From positions 3,100,001 to 3,164,000 of the forward strand of contig NC_091273.1 of assembly GCF_042100115.1 (NCBI RefSeq): a DNA stretch of 64,000 bases. Reading direction: 5' to 3'. The position numbers were made by a program, and so were the translations under genes. The notes beneath the pieces are model-generated. The model was not told the DNA's origin, made no database searches, and was given only the letters and a program-made list of their open reading frames with translations. Origin of the DNA: Alternaria dauci (taxonomy: Eukaryota; Ascomycota; Dothideomycetes; Pleosporales; Pleosporaceae). This document shows, one piece after another, positions 12,782-25,588 of this stretch (the stretch's first letter is position 1; every line of letters begins with the position of its first letter).

Positions 12782-13811
12782 CGTGGTTTCGTCGCGGTGT
12801 GAGACTTTGAGCTGAGAAGTTACTGTGTTTGTTTCGATGGCGATTTTTCAGATTATGTTGACACCGCGTGTTATATATGCAGAGGTTGCGATGTTTCCAC
12901 TACAGAGGTTTCCAGATGTGATGGGAGACAAAGTGACCGCCCTTGCGGCGAAAGTCCTCCAAGCCATGGATGAACATCGGCGTCGCAGATCTCTCCGTCG
13001 TCATTCTTGAATGTGTTTCATAATCTGTAGGTTTGCGACCATCATGGCCGTATCCGTGCGAAACGATATTCCGGTTAACAAAGACTTTTCCGCATATGTG
13101 CAACATGTAGGACAAACTTGCATATGTATCGTATGGTACTTTCTTCTACACGGAACGTCAACGCTATATGCATAACTAATTCTGCGTATATATTACCTGT
13201 TAGGAAATTCTTCTTTGATATATTTGTTTCACCATGTGGTATGTAGCAGTGGGTGTGGAATGTCGCTGGTCAACCCACGACGGTGACAGCTGGTGCGGCT
13301 AGTGTGTCTGGCGATAGTTACATCCTCGCATCCGCTGTGAGTGTCGGACAGAGTTAAAAGTAGTCAAAAGCTAACCGTCTCTTGTTAGCTCTAGGTAACT
13401 GACATTGTAGCACTCGCTTCTGGACTAATCTTACTACAGCCCATCAATAATTGTGGAATCTTCCATGGTTGAGACTGTAAGTCACATCTCTCTTGATTAT
13501 TATGCAAGGTGAGGCATTGTTCGCGGGTGTCCAATGGGAACGAGTGCCAATAATGCCACGAGGTTGTATGGAACTAGAGGGTAAACTCTTCATCAATACA
13601 GACAAGTCTTGTTACAAAGCGAGCAGATGGTAGATTCCAATCTTGTCAGTAAATGTGATTTACATTTTACCAGAACAAACATTATATACTAAGTGCGTAA
13701 AGAAAAGAGAGACTTGCGGGTGAGGTCGATATAAGGAAAGATTTGAGAGCGAATGATGCATAACGAGCGTTGCGACATCCAGTACGCGGGCCAAACAAAG
13801 CAACAGTAGAC
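12782..13811. other. AT-rich intergenic stretch
   Basis: About 1 kb between the secreted protein promoter and the end of the galactose-oxidase-like gene. Short frames only; AT-rich around 13.1-13.7 kb; no feature I can name beyond the TATA box at its left end. Confidence 0.6.
12871..12878 (-). promoter_or_regulatory. TATA box of the 144-residue secreted protein gene
   Basis: TATATAA on the minus strand, about 90 bases upstream of the ATG at 12781. Confidence 0.5.
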
Positions 13812-16086
13812 TCATGGTAGTACGACCTGCACAGTCCTAGCGATGCTAGGAACGCCCTTCTTTGACATGACAAAGACGTAATAGGAACCTGGAATGAGAA
13901 TACCGCTGTCATTAGGCAATGTAGCGGTGTACTCGTATCCATTACCCTTGACATTTGTAAGTGGCACACGTCGCTGGTCAGTGTTGACTGAGTGTGTGAC
14001 GCTGCCGATGCGAACTAGGGTGAATTTGAGACCTGGTTCTGAGGTCTCGACTTGGATAGTCAACTTGCCTCCAACTTTGACACTTTCTGCGCTTAGAGAG
14101 CGAATCACCGGACGTGTTGCAGGAGTACCATCAGTATTGAACAAATACGGTGGCGAGAAAATTTGGCCGTCAGCGTGGTCAACAAGTTTGTTGCAATTAG
14201 CGGAGCTGCGGCCGACTCCTTGGGCCACGTAACAGAGCCCGCCACCACCGCTGAAAACACGTCCGTCGGCTAGCAAGATACTGACCGAGTGGTAGTTGCG
14301 AGGTACAGCCTGCGGAGCGAGGACTGTCCAGGACTTTGTGGCTGGGTCGAAGAGTTCCGGGTAGAGAGCTCCATCGTCGTCTGTGAACACCTTCGATCGT
14401 TTTTGGCCACCACTAACAAGGACTGTTCCGTCCGGCAGAACGACCGCGTTGGAGAAACCACGAGGGTAAGTCATATCCGCGACACGCTCAACCTTTGCAG
14501 GGGAGTTCGGTTCGTCAATGGTAGTAATGTGGGCCCTGGCGTTGGCATCTGACTCTGTGTAGTCGGGAGCGCCGCCAGCACTGAAGATCTTGCCGGCAAC
14601 TGCATCGTACATGACAAAGACACCGCACATGGCGTCATCGATAGGGTCACGTATACCAGCGGCAACTTGCGATCCGGTTCCCTTCGTCCCATACCAGTTC
14701 ATAGCTTTGCTCGGACCGGCTTGGAAAACAGAAGCGTTCTTCCAACCAAACAGCCATGCATGGTTGTCTTCGCGCCAGATTCCCTCGCGGTCGGTCGTGA
14801 GCATAGCGTTCATTTTTGCGCCTGGTAATGCTGTCCAGGTGTTGGTGGAGGGATTGTACACTTCGCCGTCCTTTCCCTTGCGGGGACCAGAGTATGCACC
14901 TCCGATGGTGAAAACACGATTGTCGGATGTCGTTGTGGATGATTGGTAGCCGCGGGCCATCTTCCTGATTCATATCAGTACCATTATCCAATCGCAAACA
15001 TCAAGAGGACGTACATGTCGGGAGCGCGAGTGAAAGCATTCGATGCTGGATCGTAGAGGCTGGCTGCAGAAGCATCTGAACCTCCCTGAATCAAGAGTTG
15101 CCCATCTTGAAGACTGCTCATCGCAGGACAAAACATGTCGTGGTGAGTGTTGCTTACTGTGCGAGCTGAGACAGCTCCGCTTCAAAGACTGTCAGCATGT
15201 GTCGGTTATTCAATATCAATATGGCTTACGTGTTGAAATTGTAGTCCGCAAACTGGGTGCGTCCACCAGCACCACCGAAAGCATCAGCACCCCAACTCGA
15301 GAAGACGAGAAGACGTTCTGAGATGGGGTACTCAGGGACGACATATGCGGCAACAGGGATGACAGGTAAGCGAATGAGATCTGACCATTCGCCGTCTTTC
15401 GCTGGAGCGGGGGCGACGTTCAGACGTATCACATCGTAGCGTTTGTCGGTCGACCAGATCAGGGTGTTACTGCGCGGGTCCGCTTTGATGTGGCAAGCCA
15501 TCATTGCAGAGTCGTAAACGGCTGCGGTGCACGTAGCCCAGTTGGCACAAAGGTAGGCGCAGTTATCGAAAGTTCTTACGTTTTGCCATATCTTCTCACT
15601 TGGTCCGCGGATGTCGGTGCCTGGGCAGATACTGTATTGTTTCTGGTAACGCAGTATTAGTACTGAAGTATAACAGGTTTTCTTTCATCAAAGCGAAAGC
15701 AGACTTACTCGGTTCCTATGATAAGTCCATTCGTTATGCGGGCAGCGAGCGATGTTGACCTGCTCTGCTTGAATGACTTGGAAACGATCGTTGGCAACCC
15801 AGTTCAGGCCAGTGAGATCTTTGAAGTGACAGTCTTTTGTCCGCGTATCGTATACTGCCTTAAAGCAGTCCATGCTTTTGTCGCAGAGTTTTGCACATGC
15901 TGTGACTGAAGAGACCCGCTTTATGGATGTCGAAGGTCCAGTAAGATCGGTACCAGGGCACACTCGGTATCTGATACCGTCCGCTCCAGTGAAAACACCG
16001 TCGGTGCCAGGGCAGGCATTAAGGGCATGTGTAAAATGTAAAAGAGTGGCTGCCGAAAGCACGGCGAAGAGATTGCGGACCTGCAT
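13812..16086 (-). CDS. Secreted copper radical oxidase (AA5, galactose oxidase family) with two PAN modules
   Basis: Predicted 702-residue enzyme. Exons: 16086-15709, 15642-15230, 15179-15015, 14964-13812; introns of 66, 50 and 50 bp keep phase. Order: signal peptide (MQVRNLFAVLSAATLLHFTHA), two PAN/Apple-like Cys-rich modules (about 24-120 and 130-205), seven-bladed Kelch propeller, and C-terminal DUF1929 domain. All copper-site residues of galactose oxidase can be placed: Cys281 (DMFCPAM) and Tyr325 (ARGYQSS), which form the Cys-Tyr cofactor, Tyr543 and His544 (RNYHS), and His643 (THSVNTDQRR). The residue matching Trp290 of Fusarium galactose oxidase, which stacks on the cofactor, is Tyr343 (GGAYSG). 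That change is known in AA5_2 alcohol/aryl-alcohol oxidases, so galactose may not be the main substrate. Product: aldehyde plus hydrogen peroxide. Confidence 0.92.
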
Positions 16087-17261
16087 CCTGAACGTGATAT
16101 CAGACAACTGGCCTGAGGCTAAAATCGTGGACCTGGCATCAACTTCCTATATACTCGACCTAGCTATGATCCTGTATTTGTGACCCACAAATAGGAGTCT
16201 GCAAAAGTGGACACCTGTGAAACAAGCGGAGGATTGTAGACTTGACATCATATGGGATAGCGTACTGCTGAGATGGGAACCGTTCGTGAGTAGCTAGCCT
16301 GTATCTGTTCACCTATATATCGTATTTTAGTACGTTCGATAGCGCTAGAGGCTCCAAGTTCGGAAAAGCCAGGGGTTCATAGCAACGGTAGCGGGCCGAG
16401 ACACCCAGTAAGGTTAGTGGCGATGCCACTGTCGGTATGCTCGGCCCTCTTAGAGTCATGTTGTCGACTGCGCCTCAAGCAGATGCTTGACAGGATTGTG
16501 GTCGCTTTGTCGCGATGTGGGGTGCTGCAATACCGCGATGAGCTGCTAGGGAACGCAGATGCGTACGCCTCGAACTTACAATGACAACAACGGTATAGGT
16601 TTTGTCTCCAGCTGTCCAAGATGCCAGAGTCAACGACGAAGTACACGCCCTGAAGTTGCCGAAGTGTTACGGCGACAGCTATATACATTAGAAGCCAGCC
16701 GGGTGATGGTTGGTCCCCTGTCAGGTCGCTTGAAACGCCAAGGCCATCGCTCCACTCCACCCCTGCGCCCATCAGGGAGACGTTATCTGCAGAAAAAGAA
16801 CTGCAATTGAATAACCACCGTTAAAACACCGCCCTGTTCTCAGCGCATGAGACACTCAGAAATGAGTCTGCCGAGAGTACAATCACAGACCCGCCCGACT
16901 TTACGCCGGCTCATGAGTTTACGCCGTTTCATGAGAGAACGAGGTCGCAGCTGCGATAGTAAAACTAGTCGAGCAAATGGTAACAGATGTCGATACATGA
17001 CCTCGGGTACAAGAAATAGTTGAGGTATCCTGATGCGGCTGCGGCTGAGCGAGCTGAGACGTTGCGTGCTACACCGAATCGCTGACTCGGAACTGAAAGG
17101 AGCTCGGTAAATCTGGCATGACAGCCTAGACATCCTGGGCGTTGATACCCGAGTCGGACCAAAGATACATTAAGGCCTGTCATGGTCACGGTTTCCATTG
17201 GACAAAGTTGGGTATCATCTAGGTCTTTGAGGGGCATAAACCTTTATCCGACATAGCAGCT
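16087..17261. other. Intergenic between oxidase promoter and regulator gene
   Basis: About 1.2 kb. It carries the oxidase promoter at its left end. Short open frames (for example 91 codons on the minus strand at 16965-17237) show no motif or signal peptide. I see no gene. Confidence 0.55.
16148..16153 (-). promoter_or_regulatory. TATA box of the copper radical oxidase gene
   Basis: TATATA on the minus strand about 62 bases upstream of the ATG at 16086. Confidence 0.5.
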
Positions 17262-19610
17262 TCACCAACCTTGACCAGGCATTGCGCTCCAATTAGGGAT
17301 TGGCCAAGTCCAAGGACTGCCGTTAAAGTTGATCGGATCCTGCATGAGATCCATAGGGAAAGCCCCACTGTCCATGCTCATACCATCGGTAGCTTCCAAG
17401 TGCGCGCCGAGATTTCCGAAACCCGTGAGCTCGGATATCTGTGGGTTGGCGCTGTCGGAACCCGGTGTCTGGAACTGCGTTTCTGTCGCCTTTTCCTTCG
17501 CGAGCGCCATCTTCCGTTTGATGTCCGTCACAATCTTTGGTGGCTCTGGCTGTACAGACACTGCCTCGCGCGCGGTCCAAGCTTGAAGCACGAGGCCTGC
17601 AAATATAGTGAAGAATGGGTTGTTCAGCTTTGTTTCGATCGCGCTGTCCTTTTTCTCGAGATCCATCAAACGAGCGGTGCAATTATCGCTCATCGCCTGC
17701 CATGATCGGTCTGCATGTTCGCCTAGTGGCCGTCTTTTTAATGCTTGGACAAGATGAACATAGACGGGAAAGGGAAAGTTCAAGTAGACGACCCAACGAA
17801 AGTTGATAATAAGGGGTGATGTCATGAGCATTGTATCGCACTCAAGCAGCCGAAGCGCAAAAGCAAGACCAAGGTCGCGTTGCTCGTCATTTCCCTGTCC
17901 AAACTTCTGCGAGTTGGTAGACAAGTAGTGCGCGAATCCGATTTTCGCAAGTGACGCGCGTGTCGTCCATATAGTCAAGAAGTGCAACGGGTTCTGGGCA
18001 TCGCAATGCGCAAGGTACTTTTTCTCCATCGCCGAATCGAACTTGGTAAGTTCATCAAGTTCTGAATAAGCAGGAACAGAAGCCTGCCTGGAGAACGTTT
18101 TCAAGGCCGGGTTGATGAAATCCAGATGAGAGGAGCTTTGGCGCACGAATTCGGCAATCTGACTGCGCGTCACTTCCGAGGTGAGGCCAGAAGTCAGTGA
18201 TGTCTCACATGCATTTCGAACAGTCAGAGCTTACCTGCAAACAGTGCTTCAGATAAACCTCCAAATTCAGCAGGCGGGGTCGTCATCTCGGCTCGTAGAC
18301 TGAAATCATTGACGTTGAGCGGAAGTTTGCAGTCCCACGTGGGAAGCAAGCTAGTAGTCCTGCACTCGGTCATCTCGGCCATACGATTATCAAAAAGCGT
18401 AAGAGACCACCACAGTCTTCTGCTGAGCTCGGCCTCAATCACGGAGTGCCTGGCGTTGATAGATTCTGTGTCGATGCCCATCCGCTGGGCAATGCGAACA
18501 GCAGCACCTAGCATGGACGACAATGACCGCGGATCTGTGTCAGGCTTGATTGAGATCAGATAGAGATGGAGGGCTGTCAAACATTCTCTATCGCTGGATT
18601 TCAAAAAGTCACAGTTTACCAGCGCCTCTCTTGCCCCTAGCTGGTAGTCTTTGATGATTTCCGGTCTAGGCCTTCCAAACATTAATTGACACTGCTCTTG
18701 ATTCAGGCTGAAGATAGCCATGCAGTAAATTGAAAACATCAGAGCCTCCAAATTAGGATCGATATTGAAAACATTGCTAGCGGCATCGATAATGCGTGGT
18801 TGAAGAGTGGGCGTATGGGTGAGCTTCAACAATGGATCGACGTTTTCCAGGTACAACTGCCAGAGCTTGAAGACCTGGGCCTGTGGTGGATGAAGGGTTG
18901 AGAGGCTGACATCTGCGCTACGCGAGCAAAACAACACGTCCTCATTGCGGCGTAGTTTGTGTGCATAGAGGCTGAACATAGTGGTACAAAGTCAGTGCAT
19001 GTTCCACTTGCAGTGTGTATGGAGACACTCACGAATCCCATGCCTTTACAATTTGTGCTTGTCGTAATGCAGGCTGCGAAGAGCAACTGTGGTCAGAACC
19101 GTCATCGCTGGGGTTATCATCAGCATCGTATGCTCTTCGATTCATGGCATGCCAAAAACTCCTAGTGCAATTAGAGGTGCCCATTCTTAGTGCTGCAGCT
19201 TCTCCATACTTTGCTCGAGCGTTCTCGGTGTCTCCTGTGGAGGATGGTTGAGTTCTGGCTTCTTTCTCATCACGACTGTCGCCCCTTTCTCCGGACCGCG
19301 TTGACGGGTTCGAAGACGCATGCAACGGCTGGAAAGCAATGTTGTTTTTCTTGAGGAGATCCTCATAGTGACGCAGGCGATCGAGCAACTCTCGCTCAGG
19401 AAACCTGCGGCGTCTCTGCCGGGGTATTGTCGCAGCGGATAAACATTGTGCACCAGCCTTGATGCAGTTGGAACAAGGAGATTTCCGATCGCACTTGACC
19501 TTTCTTTGCGCACACAGAACGCAAGAAAGCACACGCTGCGGCTTGCTTGCAGCAGCTAGTGGAGATAGGGCATCGGCACTGAGCTCGGGCGTAGGCATGT
19601 CCGACGACAT
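17262..19610 (-). CDS. Zn2Cys6 fungal transcription factor
   Basis: Fungal-specific regulator of 741 residues. Exons: 19610-19033, 18971-18235, 18172-17262; introns 18972-19032 and 18173-18234 keep phase. The binuclear zinc cluster near residues 28-54 has the exact spacing CX2CX6CX5CX2CX6C (CVLCAQRKVKC, then CSNC and C). A basic linker (PRQRRRRF) and a leucine-rich coiled-coil segment (ELLDRLRHYEDLLKK) for dimerisation follow. The middle and C-terminal parts form the helical fungal_trans domain, with the signature RRLWWSLTLFDNRMAEM. The frame opens upstream with no ATG, so I chose the ATG at 19610; another lies four codons later. It is divergent from an MFS exporter across 892 bp, an arrangement often seen when the regulator controls the transporter (inference). 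Confidence 0.9.
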
Positions 19611-20502
19611 GTTCAAGAGGTTACTCCGCCCGCTGAGACCGGAATCGCAATCGTGTATAGCAGCTGAGAGCGAAGAAGACCCATAGGAGCTGCGGGTGGG
19701 GAGGCGACGAATATCAGGCAACCACGCGCGAGCCGCTAGGCAGGACCCTGCTTATTTCCGGGCTGCGCATCCTCGAGCTGGACACATCTGATGGGAGCAT
19801 TGTCAATTGCTGCAGATGATACATTCCTTGCGACTTGAAAGGCGTTCTGTCATGATAGTAGCGGGGTGCGAGTGCCTGGAGAACGCGTAGTGCTTACGTA
19901 ACGCACACGCCTTGGTTTCGGTCGCGTTCCTACAGCTAGCCCTTCACGCTCTGCTTACGGCTCGTGGTTGCATCGCAAAGTCCAGCGAGAACATTTCGAC
20001 ACATGTTCACCTTGTGCACGCGTTGTGGCGCGTAACCGACACGTGAAGAGCCGGCCAAGATTGATTCCGAATTGTCTGGCAGACGTTAGGCATGGGATGA
20101 TGTCTATGTTGTGGACTCGATCTGGCTGTGAGCCGCTCGGCCAGATCTAACACCCGACACCATCACGTGCTCTTCGGCATCAGCTCCGGCTCCCAAGACA
20201 ACAGAGTACTTTGACATACCACAGCGTCCGCATGGAGCCAAAATATACTCTAGATATTTCGTTTCTTTCGCTTGTTTCGGGGATCTGCAAGCGATGTAAG
20301 TTCCCTTCTGCACTTAGGTGTGTCGCGCACCATGTCGGACAATTCTATCCCCCGAACGCAGTCGTGTAGCAAGACACACTTCTCGGGATTTTGCACATAC
20401 CGAACGTGCATATAGCAGCCATGTATTCGCTTTCACATTCGTACTATATCGAGAATCAAGCTTTTCTTCCATTCCTAGCCCGATTCTGCGAGCGTCTACA
20501 TA
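19611..20502. promoter_or_regulatory. Divergent intergenic region between Zn2Cys6 regulator and MFS exporter
   Basis: 892 bases containing both promoters. No coding frame is convincing. CGG/CCG triplets and a CACGTG near 20040 are present, but I cannot assign a binding site. Confidence 0.5.
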
Positions 20503-22408
20503 ATGACTACACCAACCACCCCGACCGACGCCCTCACAGGAACGCAGCCGTCCACATCAACCCAAGGTTTCGAACAAGATAATCTAGCCCCAGCCCCGAA
20601 CACGGATGGTTACGCCGATGCGGAGAAGAACTACGATCCGAAGTCGCTCAAGTTCTGGCTTATCGTCATTTCGATCTACCTTGCCTTCTTCCTCGTTGCT
20701 CTTGATCGCATGATCATCGGTATGTGGATCATATATATGGTAAATCCATACTGACGAGTCTCAGCTACCGCTATACCGGCCATCACAAACGCATATGGCT
20801 CTATCGCAGATATCGGCTGGTACGGCAGCGGCTACATGCTTACGTGCGCCATATTCAATCCACTCTTTGGGAAGATATACCAGCTGTATAGCACGAAATG
20901 GACATTCCTAGCATCAATCTTCGTCTTTGAAGTGGGCAGTGCTTTGTGTGGGCTTGCACCTACTTCTGCTGTCTGTACGTCATACACAAACTCATGCAAT
21001 GGTACGCATCCTGACGTTCGTCAAAGTCATCGTTGGTCGCGCAATCGCTGGCATAGGAGCGGCAGGCATACAGTGCGGTGCGGTCATGATTATCGTGCCC
21101 CTCGTTCCACTGCGCAAGCGACCTGTCTTTACCTCTTTTTTCGGCCTCGCATTCGGAGTGTCATCTGTGTTGGGTCCCTTTGTTGGAGGCGCCTTTACAG
21201 ACAGCGCGTAAGCTGTTCGATCTTCCTTGTGAATCAGAGCTGACCGCATATTAGAACCCTGACATGGAGATTCTGTTTCTACATCAACCTTCCTGTGGGC
21301 GTTTTGGCTTTCGCTATCGTATTCTTTTTCTTACGTCTCCCTTCTACGCCGAGAGAGAAACTGTCCGTTTTCACGCAGGTCAAGCGCCTCGATCCAATAG
21401 GCCTCCTCTTTTTCGTGCCCTCAATGGTATGCCTTATCCTGGCTCTTCAGTGGGGAGGTACGTCTGAGCCTTGGTCGTCGCCAAAAATCATTGGCCTGCT
21501 CGTCACTTTCGCAGTTACGTTCGTCGCATTCCTGATCGTGGAGTTTACAATGCCGGATACGGCGATGGCCCCGTCTCGGGTCATTCTGAACCGCTCCGTG
21601 GGTGGTGCCATGCTTTTCACCTTTGTCTTAGCTGGTGGCATGATGAACGCCGTGTACTACCTTGCGATCTGGTTCCAGGCCGCCCAGGGCCAGTCTGCCA
21701 TGCAGGCTGGTGTACGAACGATACCAATGGTCTTGTCACTTGTTTTCTTCGGTATCGTCACAGCGGTAATCACTCAGAAGGTCGGATATTACGTTCCAGC
21801 TATGCTCCTTTCGCCCATTCTCGCATCGATTGCAAGTGGCTTCCTTTCTACACTTACACCACACTCCCACGCAAGCAAATGGATCGGCTACCAGGTCTTC
21901 TATGGTTGCGGTCTCGGCGTCGGAGCACAAACGGCGAACTTGGTAGCGCAGACTGTGTTGCCACGTTCGGACGTCTCTCTAGGCATGGCGATGGTAAGTT
22001 GTGCCTGTACGAAATGCATGTGAAACATACACTGACTTCGTGTCTTCGCCTTTGCAGATGTTCTTCGTCAATCAACAAGGTGGCGCCATCTTTCTTGCTG
22101 TCGGGCAAAACATGTTCTCGACTCAGCTTGTAAAGCGACTATCCGGCATTGCCGGTCTCGATACCGGAGCAATCATCAATACCGGCGCCACAGAGATTCG
22201 TACAGTAGTACCGGCGAACGAGATTAGCACTGTTGTTTCGGCGTACAGCTATTCATTGACCCGTGTGTTCATCCTGTCAGCAGCGCTGAGCGCTTGCATG
22301 ATAATCGGAGCGTTGATGGTTAAGTGGGTGAGCATCAAGAAAGATGCCCCGAGTTCAGGGCAAGAGGTGCCGCGGGACATGAAAATAGATTTTGACGCAG
22401 AAAAGTGA
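20503..22408 (+). CDS. MFS drug/toxin exporter, 14-helix (DHA2-like) type
   Basis: Major facilitator exporter of 565 residues in the plasma membrane, moving small molecules out by proton antiport. Exons: 20503-20719, 20765-20974, 21027-21207, 21255-21993, 22058-22408; four introns of 45-64 bp keep phase. The first helix ends with LDRMIIATAIPAI, the signature of 14-helix drug/H+ antiporters. Motif A region is LFGKIYQLYSTKW; the helix-4 motif is VGRAIAGIGAAGIQCG; motif C is FGLAFGVSSVLGPFVGG; then WRFCFYINLPVG. These match the TRI12/AflT-like fungal efflux pumps. Substrate cannot be told. It lies divergent from the regulator and next to a FAD oxidoreductase, but no polyketide, NRPS or terpene enzyme is in the window. 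Confidence 0.9.
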
Positions 22409-22595
22409 GCGCTAAGAAGACGGATTTTGTCTACGCGGTGGTGAAAAGACTTCGTGTTCTGAAAATTCATGCAATCCGTCAAGTAACGAAAAGCAGAATT
22501 AGTATCACGTTAACAGTTTCTTGCTCAATTCAATAAGTTCTAATTTCTTTTGACCATTCCAATGAAGCGCATGGACCAAACCCTTTTCTTTGTGG

Positions 22596-24240
22596 CTAAC
22601 TAGCCAAATTACTTACATCAGCACTACGAATCCTCTCCTGTGAAACCATCAACTCTTTTGGAAACCACTCCATCAACTTCCCACCTGGCATTCCCGGGAC
22701 TTTGGGTAATTCTTCGTCTTCGCTTCCGGCAATCATGATACCAAGAGCGGCTCCTGAGAGCCAGGCCCACACCATGCCTTCTCCAGAGAAACCTGCCACA
22801 ATCCATTCTCCACACTGGTCGCCAGAAATCGACGTCCGTTTTGGTTTTCTCGTCTCTCGCCCTGTCAACCTTGATTCCAAGCGGCCCACTAGTGGAAGAG
22901 AGTCTCCAGTCAGGCCGATGATGCCAGACCATGTTTGGTTCAACTCGGCACCAGCACCCCACTTTGGGTGGAAGATCGCTGGAAAGATCCCTGCGATGTG
23001 TGTAGTGGTCAACGGGTCGAGCGATGAGCCATCGTCGTACCGACCGACTTGATCGATGCCTTGCTTTAGCGATCGCATGAAGCCGCCCCCGATCATCAAG
23101 TCTCCTTTGGAACCGTCTTTGGCTGGTGGCCTTTGCGTGGCGTAGTCAAAGCTCTCATCGTAAATTACACCCCAAGAGTGCATACCATCAGCGTATGGAA
23201 AACGGTGTCCTGGTTGCTGGGCAGACATATGAGCTCGTGCGCCCACAATCTTGCTGCGTAGTCCTGGGACGAGCTGACTAGCGAAGGCATTGGTGGCGTG
23301 TACTACGTGTCGGGCAAACACAGTTCCTCGAGTGATTTGCAGAGCGTAGGGGAAGCCTTCTGGGGCATCTTTTGGAACACTTATCGACTCTACAGGGGTG
23401 TTTGTCTCAACAGACAGACTGTAAGAGAACTCATGCAGAACGTCACGCCAAATAGATGCAACAAATCGGTACGCCCAGATAGCACCTGCTTGGTAGGATA
23501 GCGCACCGACGACACTATTATTAACGCCGAACCTCTGTCTTTGTCAGTTACTGAACAGTCTTGGTTAGTCAAGGGAGTCTTCTAACCTCTTGTACTTGAT
23601 TCCCATTCCACACTGAAATCTCAACCTCTGGCAACCACCTGTTCAATTCGCCAATATCAGCGACAGCCTTGGAGAAACTCTGGTTATCCAGAAAAAAGTC
23701 GACAGTCTCGACCTTCCGAGCTTCAGCAGCTTTGATGCCTTGGCTTTGACACAATTCGATCAAACAGTCGATATGTAGAGATTGGAAACGCGCCAACGCA
23801 GCAGCGCGATCCTTTGATAAGAGCTTGCTGAATCGAGAAAAGGACTCGTATACCGAAGGTTTGATGTGCCCACCATTTCGAGCGGTAGCGCCACTGCACA
23901 ACTGTCGCGCGTCGAAAACGATCACCTTGTCGTTTGTATGGGTGTTGCGACGGCGTCGCTCGTGTAACAATGACCGTGCGACAGCAGCGCCGGCGATTCC
24001 AGAACCAATGATAGCTACATCTGCGGTCTGCGGCAATTTGGACGAACAAACATCGACGAGTTCCCGATATGGAGGATCGTTGAGCCAGTACGGCTGGGAT
24101 GGCTCGGGGCTTGGGAGACCTGGAGGCTGCGATGCACGCTTCAGAGCCTGGTTGAACTCGGTAGACAAAGCTTTCAGAACAGAAACTGTTGAAACAAAGA
24201 TTCTCAATGCATTCTGCAAAGTCGAAAGCACGACACCCAT
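22596..24240 (-). CDS. FAD-dependent oxidoreductase (DAO family)
   Basis: Flavin oxidoreductase of 530 residues. Exons 24240-23587 and 23534-22596 flank a 52-bp intron whose donor is a weaker GTTAGA. The FAD dinucleotide-binding motif VAIIGSGIAGAAVARSL lies near residue 77, followed by a substrate-binding beta-sheet domain. The second GATR-type motif is CSGATARNGGHIKPS, typical of DAO proteins (amine or amino-acid oxidases and YurR-like enzymes). The C-terminal FAD contact is in EWIVAGFSGEGMVWAWLSG. Substrate is unknown. The 3' end is not certain: a GTAAGT eight codons before the stop could start a further intron, but I see no obvious continuation. It may belong with the MFS exporter and regulator. 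Confidence 0.85.
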
Positions 24241-24538
24241 TCTAATGCAGATCGCGTGTGTAGATTTGGAGATGACGGGGAAATCTGCGCGTCTTACAGA
24301 AGTGGAGAAAGATCTTACTGTAGAGCAGCACGTGATGTATATAATATGCTTACCCTAATTAGATTTAGTAATAGTTCTGATAGCTGGAATACGATAATGC
24401 GGGAACAAGATGAGACGTTCAGACAGTAACGCAAAAAGAGGATAGATGTTAAAATAACGCTTCGCTGATAGTTACAGAACAGTGGGCAAGACGTCAAAGT
24501 CTTTCGACGCTGTCCAGATGTTTCGCAGTCTCCGTTTG

Positions 24539-25588
24539 TCAACTCTTGAAAGAACCTGTCTTTGTAACGGTCTCCTGTTTCGACACTTGACTAGACTGAA
24601 CTGAGCCTAATTCCATGGTCACAAAACGGAACCGCGACGTGCCGAATCGACCAAGTACGCGCTCGACAAGCGGCTTGAGGAACGGTGTACAAGCTGCAAA
24701 AATGAGGCCTATCTCTTCGACTCTGTACCACCAAAACAGCGGCATCCAATCACGAATAGTGCTTTCTCGAGGGTTCCAAAGGTATGAATGGTATATTATG
24801 CATACTTCGGCCGTGGCCGCGAGCAATCCGAGTGCCATGAGGGTGCTGATGAGTATCCGCTCCAGAACAGGCCGGTGCAACGACCAGACAAAATATATAG
24901 GCAAAGCAGCGAACACAATGTCGCTCAACATGCCAATCGCTATTATAGTTCAGTATCTACTAGAGTAGAATATTAACTGCAAACTCACCTGAATTAATGT
25001 AGCCGAAGGTTTGCGTCCTTGGAAGAGACCAGCAAACCGCGTCAGGCACGTATTCCCACATGGCCCGGATTGGGCGGCATTGGACAAGAGCAATGACGCA
25101 CAAGGAAATTGGTAGGCACAACTGGGTGAAGATCAAGATCTTGAGCACCACTCGCCAAGTCTTGGATGCTTCAAACCGAAGCAGCATGAACCCTATAGAC
25201 ATCCTCGCGAGAGAAGATGCCCAAAACCCCAAAAACCCCAACGCATAGAGATGTTTGCGAATCTGAACCATAGTATCTGGTACCAGATAGTACTCAGGAT
25301 GTCCGAAACCAAGAGATATAGCTGTAAACAAGTTGAACAATGCACCCAGTTCACATAGCTGCCATGAACCATTAGCGGTAACCCGGTCAGATATCCACTA
25401 TAGGTACTTACGAGAGCCGCTGAAACTAAGTAATCGGGGGCACCCAGCTTGAACACAGGTCGAATCCGAGTGTACATGCGCACTCCATAAACAATTATTG
25501 CAATTGCCAACAAGCATGAAACACCCACAAGCCCTGGGGTAGCGTTGCTGGCATCTCCCCCCGCCGGCGGCTGCTGACTCGCTTCCAT
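24539..25588 (-). CDS. PTH11-like seven-helix (rhodopsin-domain) integral membrane protein
   Basis: Fungal integral membrane protein of 315 residues from the large SAT4/PTH11-like family. Exons: 25588-25412, 25358-24989, 24939-24539; introns of 53 and 49 bp keep phase. Helices begin at VGVSCLLAIAIIVYGVRMY and continue to the sixth/seventh around ISTLMALGLLAATAEVCII and EEIGLIFAACTPFLKPL. Family landmarks are RIRPVFKLGAPDYLV after helix 1, LARMSIGFMLLRF, the loop cysteines in VQCRPIRAMWEY, and DAVCWSL. The cytoplasmic tail is Ser/Gln/Thr-rich (QSSQVSKQETVTKTG). Some family members sense surface cues in plant pathogens, but there is no CFEM domain here and no role can be assigned. Confidence 0.85.
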
